Shown piece after piece: positions 58,370 to 64,000 of a stretch of DNA of 64,000 bases. A model generated the notes under the pieces. The model worked only from the letters and a program-made list of their open reading frames with translations, searched no databases and had not been told where the DNA came from. Made by a program: the position numbers and the translations under genes. Source of the stretch: Porodaedalea pini (lineage: Eukaryota > Basidiomycota > Agaricomycetes > Hymenochaetales > Hymenochaetaceae); NCBI GenBank assembly GCA_002794775.1, contig NBAY01000031.1, positions 124,001-188,000 of the forward strand, in the 5' to 3' direction. Each line of letters begins with the position of its first letter. Within the stretch, counting starts at the first letter, position 1.

Positions 58370-60653
58370 TTACTTTTGCGCCCGCTTCTTCTCTTTCAGC
58401 ACATCCAGATAAAATGTCAACTCTCGCTCAAGCGCCGCCACGATAGTTTCTGCTCTGCGCCAGCCATGTCCCTCGCCCTGGAAAAGCTTATACTCGACGC
58501 GTCCACCGCGGTCGCGAATGACTTCCAACATCTCCTCCGCTTGCGATGGCGGTACGACCTTGTCGTCTGCACCCTGTAGTATCTACTCGAGTAACCGTAA
58601 GAAAAACCCACACAAGTGTAAAATAAAAAGAAATCCACGTACAAGCAAAGGTGCTTTAATCCTCTCTGCATGGAACACCGGCGATCTCGCACGAAGAACA
58701 TGCGGGATCTTCTCAGGCGTGCCCCCGAGCAACTTATCCCCATAACGCGACTCGAACTTGTGCGTGTCCTGCGCGAGCGTGAACAGGTTCGAGATCCCAT
58801 AGCTCGATGTACCCGCTGCGAACACGCCTGCAGGAGCGGAGCACAGCGACTGCAGCACGGTGTATCCACCTGCAGAGCCGCCTGTGATCAATACGCGCGC
58901 AGGATCAATCTCGCCAAAAGCGGGTGATGCGAGCGCGCGCGCTGCGTCGACACAGTCGGATACGTCTATAACGCCCCACTGGCCGTCCAGTCGCTGACTG
59001 CCAATTATCACAGTCAGCATTCTTCCTTATCTTTTGCCTAGTAAGAAGAGACGCACATGTACTTCCGCCCGTACCCGGACGAGCCTCCATAATTGACATC
59101 AACCCATGCGAAGCCGCGACTCGTAAAGTATTGCTTGCGGAGGCTGAAACCTTGGTCAGTCATACCTGTCGGCCCACCATGTGCATATACAATGCAAGGT
59201 GGGCGCTCGCCGTCAGGAGCTCCAAAGTCGGGGTTCGTCGGCGGGTAGAAGACGGCGTACAATGGTTCTCCTTCGCGACCTTTGAATATAAGCGGGCGAG
59301 GCGCTGTGAAGAATGCCTTGTCGATTTTCTCCGTGTCTGATTCTGCTTTCGCGTCTTCGCGATCGCCGCCTACCAAGGGAGAGAACTTCGCTTCGCCGGC
59401 CGCGTCCAGCAGCACATAAACGACCGCCATCGGCGTATCGGTGGTACAGCCAAGGAAGACTGCCGAGCGGGGCCCGGTGTGCCGCAGGTTTTTCATGACA
59501 ACGTACGGAGCAGCGATCTCCTTATGTGTGCCGCTCTTGAGGTCAAGGAGATACAGAACCGAGCGACCATCGCGGAGAGCAATGCAAAGCACTGAAGAAT
59601 CCGCCAGCACTGCGGAGGATGCGGCGCCGAGGGCCCAGTCTGGCTCCGCGAAGTCCTGTGCGAGCGGCTCCGAGAGGATGGGGCGTGGTTCGGGCGAAGA
59701 GTCGGCAAGGTCGACGATCCACGGATTCTGGAACCCTGATACGTCGCAGAAGAAGAAAAGCGTGTTCGGTCCGACCCAGCGTGGCTGGACGGCGCTCTCC
59801 CTCTTCCATTCTCCCTTGATCTTCTTCACGTTCTGTAGCTCCAGATTCTCGCCCTTATTAACAACATCCGCGACGTACACCTGCGCACCATCCCACGGCA
59901 TATCGGGGTGGTTCCACTGGATCCATGCGAGGCGCGTACCATCCGGGTTGAACGTAGGCGCAGCATAGAAGTCCGCACCAGAAACTAATGGGAGAACAGT
60001 ACCTGACAGTGTATCGAGTGTCACGAGAGAGGTCGCGACATCTGAAGGCGCAGGATGCGTATGATCTTCGAGGATGGAGACAAGAAGGTGCGGCAAGGTC
60101 GGGTGGACAGTAAAATTGGCGAAGCGGTGATTTTTGTTATCTATATTTGTGAGATTAGCATGATCTATAAGCTGGAGAGAATAACACAACTCTGAATGTT
60201 TAACAGCGGCAATGGTACACCATATGCGCATGCCCACATCCAAGACATGTATCTGGGAGAGTTGGTACATCCAAACAGAAGGCAATCAAGCTCACCTGGA
60301 GTCACAGGAATTGGCTCAGCAGCCTCCGCGTTGCGGACGATCTTATACACACGCCCGTCTCCGAAATTCGAGAAGTAAGCAACTCCGCCGTAGACTATAG
60401 CACTTGCGCCACCATATTCTTGCACACCCGAGCGCGCATTCCATCCCTTGCCGAATAAGTCTGTTTTCGATGAGGATTCGACAAGGACGTTGCGTCCTGC
60501 CTCGGACGGCCGCTTCTCGATGTGGTAGACTGCATTTGCGTTTGTAGGGATGGGATCAACGAGGACATCGTCAAAGGAGACGCCGGATTTTGCGACGAAA
60601 GCAGCGCTGATTGGCGATTTCCAAGTTCCAAAGGGCGCGATCTCAGGAGCCAT
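58370..60653 (-). CDS. S9-family serine peptidase (DPP/acylaminoacyl-peptidase type)
   Basis: The start ATG is at 60653 (MAPEIAPFGTWKSPI), with several short introns and a stop at 58372-58370. The N-terminal two thirds is a beta-propeller (WNHPDMPWDGAQVYVADV, GWNARSGVQEYGGASAIVYGG). The alpha/beta hydrolase part begins IVYAHGGPTGMTDQGFSLRKQYF. The catalytic Ser is in GGSAGGYT (near 58880), the Asp in GADDKVVPP (near 58575) and the His in GEGHGW (near 58460). No signal peptide is seen, so it is probably cytosolic, cleaving short peptides. It shares a 130 bp divergent promoter with SPC3. Confidence 0.93.
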
Positions 60654-60783
60654 TTCTGTGCTTGCAATGAGCAAGGAGCTATGTAAACCAGAATAGACCT
60701 GCATTGGCTGCTACTGCTTAGCACGTGATCTCAGCGCGACACGTTTCGCGATTCCAAGTTATTTCTCTGGCTTCAACGACATC
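60654..60783. promoter_or_regulatory. Compact divergent promoter S9 peptidase / SPC3
   Basis: Only 130 bp separate the start codons. CACGTGATC occurs near 60721, a bHLH-type E-box. No TATA box is evident. Confidence 0.55.
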
Positions 60784-61444
60784 ATGCACAGTATCTACCA
60801 GAGGTTCAGCAGCATCTCGGCTCTTCTCTCAACATGCATGCTCTTCCTCCTTGGTGCCATTTCGCTAGCGTCTCTCTTCCTCACCGCTGACCCGAAGGGC
60901 TCGCTCGCCATCGCGAGCATCAACGTACATCCAGGAAGGAATAACCATTTCCACCAGCGAAACCATGAATTCAGCTTCGTCAAATTCAATGTCTCCGCCG
61001 GCATGTTCTTATTCTCTAGATTCCATCGCTTGCTTTTGCGAACTAAAATTATGGTACATAGACCTTACGCCGTTGTTTAACTGGAACACAAAACAGCTCT
61101 TCCTCTACCTTGGTGCCGAATTCACCAGCGCTGATGGTACACAAAATGAAGTCGTCGTCTGGGATCGCATTGTGCGCCGTAAGGAGGACGCGGTCATCAA
61201 TGTCTCGACCAAGTCGAAATACGTGCTACGGGATATGGCAAAGACCTTCGAGTGCGTGTTCATCTTAAGTCGTCTTATGTATACAACATTTAACACTCCT
61301 TCCCGCGTCGTCAGGAACGTCTCACCAGCAAATTACACTCTCAAATACAACGTGATGCCATATGTCGGACTGCTTACTTATGGAGAGGCGGCGCGGACGG
61401 AGGAGCCTATTGCCTTCCCCGCTTCGCAGAAACGCGTGGCATAG
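60784..61444 (+). CDS. SPC3: Signal peptidase complex subunit 3
   Basis: CDS join(60784-61000, 61062-61251, 61315-61444), 178 residues, the usual length. An N-terminal membrane anchor (LLSTCMLFLLGAISLASLFL) and the family core are present: HEFSFVKFNVSADLTPLFNW, KQLFLYLGAEF, VVVWDRIVRRKEDA, and NYTLKYNVMPYVGLLTYG. Intron 1 starts with GC (GCATGT) instead of GT. Intron 2 is GTGCGT...GTCAG. The protein is an essential ER membrane component of the complex that removes signal peptides. Confidence 0.95.
61001..61061 (+). other. GC-AG intron of SPC3
   Basis: The donor is GCATGT and the acceptor ACATAG. The splice joins NVSA to DLTPLF as in the family. A GT donor at a usable phase was not found nearby. 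Confidence 0.8.
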
Positions 61445-61504
61445 ATGTATATTATACCCGGATCTATCCCACTGTTATTTTCTATTGGATCGTCCGGTGC
61501 TATG

Positions 61505-62222
61505 CTATGAAAGCTTTTTATCAAAGGTTAATGTGTCCAGGAAGGAGACGATGAAGAAAGGGAAATAGTGAATGTCTAGGGCTTCGTTGTCGCCAATACA
61601 CAGTTCACCGAATGATCCATCAAATGATCCGTACTCGTTCCCCACGCTCTCTGACGGACTTGCCATTCTTAAGGCGGACTGCAACCTGCGGTCTATCCAA
61701 GAAAGCGATGCTTTATCAAGACCGAAGAATGTTGGACCTCCGACCACGGAGAAACTTTTTTGAGGAGTACGGGTTCGGCGTACATCTTCTCATGCAAAGC
61801 AGACACCCTCTTCCTCGTCTACCAGCCTTCCTTCTCTACATTAGATCAATCATTTATCTGACTACTCAATGCCCGGCCTTCCTGGTCTTCACCCCACGGG
61901 TTCCAATAATGGACGTGTTTCCCCATCGACCAAAGCCCATCACCTTGGTCACTCTCCGTATACAAACCATTCTCTGCGGCCGGCGTAACGACGCCGCTAA
62001 ACCAAACTACATCACGTTCCGAACCAATAAAAGACTTCGAATTGGCAGACAAATGTCAGGAAACTCACGCATGCATAGGGATTCAGAAATCTCCGAGAAC
62101 AAAGAGCACCTCGCCGTGGGAGTCGCGAGCGCCGTATCTTCCAAACTGAAACAAAAGTTCCATAATGCGTTTATCGGCCATTTGTGGCCGAATATTCTGT
62201 CTGTTTCAGTCTGATTCCGCAT
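61505..62222 (-). other. Possible gene, unrecognised
   Basis: Minus-strand open pieces (62222-62007, 62052-61846, 61747-61505) contain coding-like text such as GLYTESDQGDGLWSMGKHVHY and SLSWIDRRLQSALRMA. They could be exons of one gene. No family is recognised and no splice model was proven. Confidence 0.3.
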
Positions 62223-62468
62223 CAGACCGTCATGGGATGATTTGCTAAAGGTCTCTGTTCAGCGCGAACACGACCGCAACTACAACACTGTCAAGGTTGC
62301 CCGATGCTATGCCGGTGATTCAAGTTGCCTGTGTTCAATTTCTCTCGATGCGTAGAAAGGGGACTTCGGCCAACTTTGATCAAGGGTTCACGGAAGACCG
62401 GCGTCTCCTAGTTGTCGGTGAGCCTCGAGCGCGGGACCCAACTTCAAGTTTGAGAATACGGGAAAGGG

Positions 62469-62475
62469 TATAAAA
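62469..62475 (+). promoter_or_regulatory. TATA box of the peptide precursor
   Basis: TATAAAA lies 88 bp before the ATG at 62557, with a pyrimidine-rich leader between. Confidence 0.65.
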
Positions 62476-62556
62476 CAGGTGCTGCGTTGGGACGCCCTCC
62501 TCTCATCCAACCTTACATTCGCCAATTAACTAGTCATCTTTCCAGACTACTCAGCC

Positions 62557-62858
62557 ATGAAATCCTTCGTCGTGCTTCTCTCACTCCTCCTCGCGTCTCT
62601 CACTATTGTGGGCGCCATCCCCCTCCCGGCGGACGACGACCCAGACTGCTCTGAGCATCCGCAGCATTGTCTTGTCAAACGTGTGCCTGTCCCTCTCCCG
62701 GAGGACGACGGGAGCCAGACTGTTCAGAGCACCCGCAGCACTGTCTTGTCAGACGTGTGCCTGTCCCTCTCCCAGAGGACGACGAGGAGCCAGACTGTTC
62801 GGAGCATCCCCAACACTGTTTGTTGAAGCGCGTCGCCGCGGCGTTCGAAAGTGCCTGA
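62557..62858 (+). CDS. Secreted repeat-peptide precursor with dibasic sites, frame-broken
   Basis: A signal peptide (MKSFVVLLSLLLASLTIVGA) is followed by three near-identical 25-codon units. Each unit holds an acidic Pro-rich spacer and a core DCSEHPQHC (C-x6-C), ending in KR, RR or KR. Dibasic ends are Kex2 sites, so the layout is that of a Kex2-processed repeat precursor. The first-to-second unit distance is 74 nt instead of 75, so one base is missing around 62706-62712 and the frame shifts. Units two and three are in another frame to the TGA at 62856-62858. This is either a sequencing error or a recent null allele. The unit copies are too alike to have been drifting long. It is related to the mini-protein at 55741. 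Biological role unknown. Confidence 0.7.
62640..62845 (+). repeat. Three 75 bp coding repeats
   Basis: CCAGACTG starts units at 62641, 62715 and 62790. Differences are mostly silent or in the spacer. Confidence 0.9.
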
Positions 62859-63351
62859 GACAAAGCATACATGTAAGTTCTCTGAGTTACTTTACCATGT
62901 CGACGGGCTTTAATCGCTAAGCTGACGCTCGTCATTGTATCATGTAGCTCTCTACACATGACGTATCTTGAGCCTTCGTAGAATGTCATTCATCCTGGAG
63001 ATAAAGCAAGGCGTGGCACAGCTGCTTCTATATTAGTGACCGTGATAAATGTAGGGCTCGGATTCGAATGGTAGCGCACTACTTAGCATTATCAACTATT
63101 CTTGTCCCTTACCCTCTTCTGCCTGTGAATACATGAATGAGTGCACAACCAGCTACACCTCACAAACACTTGTGCTCGGGTCGCGACCTCATCTTCTTCC
63201 CCATACAAGGCAATGCATTGCATTCAAACACTGAAACAGTTTACGCGTGCCGTGGTTGAAGCAGAATCAACTTACTGGCAGAAGATGCTGTTAACCATTT
63301 GGATGTTATTTTAGGGTATGAGCTGGATGAAGTACGAGACGAAAACTTTTC
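62859..63351. other. Intergenic
   Basis: A possible 3' UTR intron (GTAAGT near 62873 to TGTAG near 62947) follows the peptide gene. No other gene is seen. Confidence 0.35.
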
Positions 63352-63765
63352 CACTATGAGCAAGAGATTACAGTATTCTCAATAAACCTTGTCAGTGCGC
63401 ATTTTAGAGAAAAAAAAGCTGTGCGCCCTCTTAAAGAAGAATCTTCCCTTTGGGGCAAGGTCACATCGTGGATTTATTTGCTAGCGCTGTGCCGTGCTCT
63501 CAAGATGTGAACAACCTCAACGGTAGATGTAAGATAAAGTGAAGAAAGCGGGGCCTTCAATATAGCAGAGTATTTTTCTCTTTAAAACCCCTTTAAAAGG
63601 AGATATAAATGCTTCGACTCATCTCAACATCGTTTCAATGGCGAGCTCATTGTGTAAATTCACGACGCAGATGATTCTTTGGGAGGGCGCACAACTTTTT
63701 ATTCTTCTGAAATGCATCCTGACAAGGTTTACTGAAAATGCTGTAAAGGCTTCATAGTTTGAAAT
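63352..63765. repeat. Fold-back (MITE-like) sequence
   Basis: The two halves are imperfect reverse complements over roughly 100 bp or more. The left ACTATGAG...TTACAGTATTCTCAATAAACCTTGTCAG...GTGCGCCCTC pairs with the right half read in reverse. The centre contains CCCCTTTAAAAGGAG-type short palindromes. No coding sequence. After 63765 to the window end nothing is supported. Confidence 0.65.
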
Positions 63766-64000
63766 CATGGGTTTGCGGTCGGCCTTGAGGACCCAATGGC
63801 AGCAACCGTGAAATAGTAGTGACCGTTATTGGGTCAGATGAGTTTAATTTGAAGTCAAATTTTCAAGTTGCTCGAGGCTCGCCAGATCACGTGATCGTTG
63901 TGCACCTAACCTTCGCGTCTTCGACTTTTAAGTTCAAGTTACTTTAACACGCTAAACGCTCATCGCACTCGTTTATTCTCTCCCCTACTTCTCATCTTTA

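Noticed and set aside
63040..63110. tRNA-like B box (ATTCGAATCC on the minus strand)
   Set aside because: The surrounding bases do not form T-arm or acceptor stems.

Overview
This window comes from a basidiomycete fungus, most likely a mushroom-forming agaricomycete. The evidence is dense genes split by many 45-70 bp GT-AG introns, a KDZ-type transposase with its Cys cluster, a chromodomain Ty3/gypsy element, a Mad1 of fungal type, and a GH28 plant-cell-wall enzyme. All calls come from reading the sequence; no search was run.

The left half (1 to about 31.5 kb) is a repeat island. Position 1-5240 is a decayed chromovirus that has lost most of its CpG sites. Position 5400-8000 is a KDZ transposase relic. 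Position 8150-14770 is a relic of an Spt5-like gene (acidic N-terminus, several KOW motifs). That gene is split by a 3.8 kb element with 520 bp terminal inverted repeats (9776-13559), which carries GC-rich, host-like gene debris. Position 16555-23486 is an almost intact chromovirus with 421-422 bp LTRs, a 5 bp target duplication and open gag and pol. Further right lie a dispersed 0.9 kb repeat, unrecognised gene relics, a TCGA-rich tract, a perfect-looking hairpin and a pogo-like transposase fragment.

The right half (31.7-64 kb) is ordinary gene space: A1-type aspartic peptidase, cyclophilin with a possible mitochondrial presequence, DHA2-type MFS transporter, glycine-rich protein, GH28 exo-polygalacturonase-like enzyme, MAD1, FCP1/TIM50-like HAD protein, a tiny secreted peptide, 2-Cys peroxiredoxin, S9 peptidase, signal peptidase subunit SPC3 and a second secreted peptide made of Cys-pair repeats separated by dibasic sites. 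A second inverted-repeat element (36737-39334) lies here. Its termini match those of the first, so the two define one family.

The most interesting signals are: (i) the inverted-repeat element family, with TA target sites and cargo, one copy of which excises in silico to restore an Spt5-like reading frame; (ii) an 11-nt self-complementarity in the intact chromovirus that suggests Tf1-style self-priming; (iii) two related secreted mini-proteins with a C-x6-C core, one a Kex2-type repeat precursor. Several right-half genes show single-base frame breaks, some in homopolymers, so base-level assembly errors should be considered before calling them pseudogenes.
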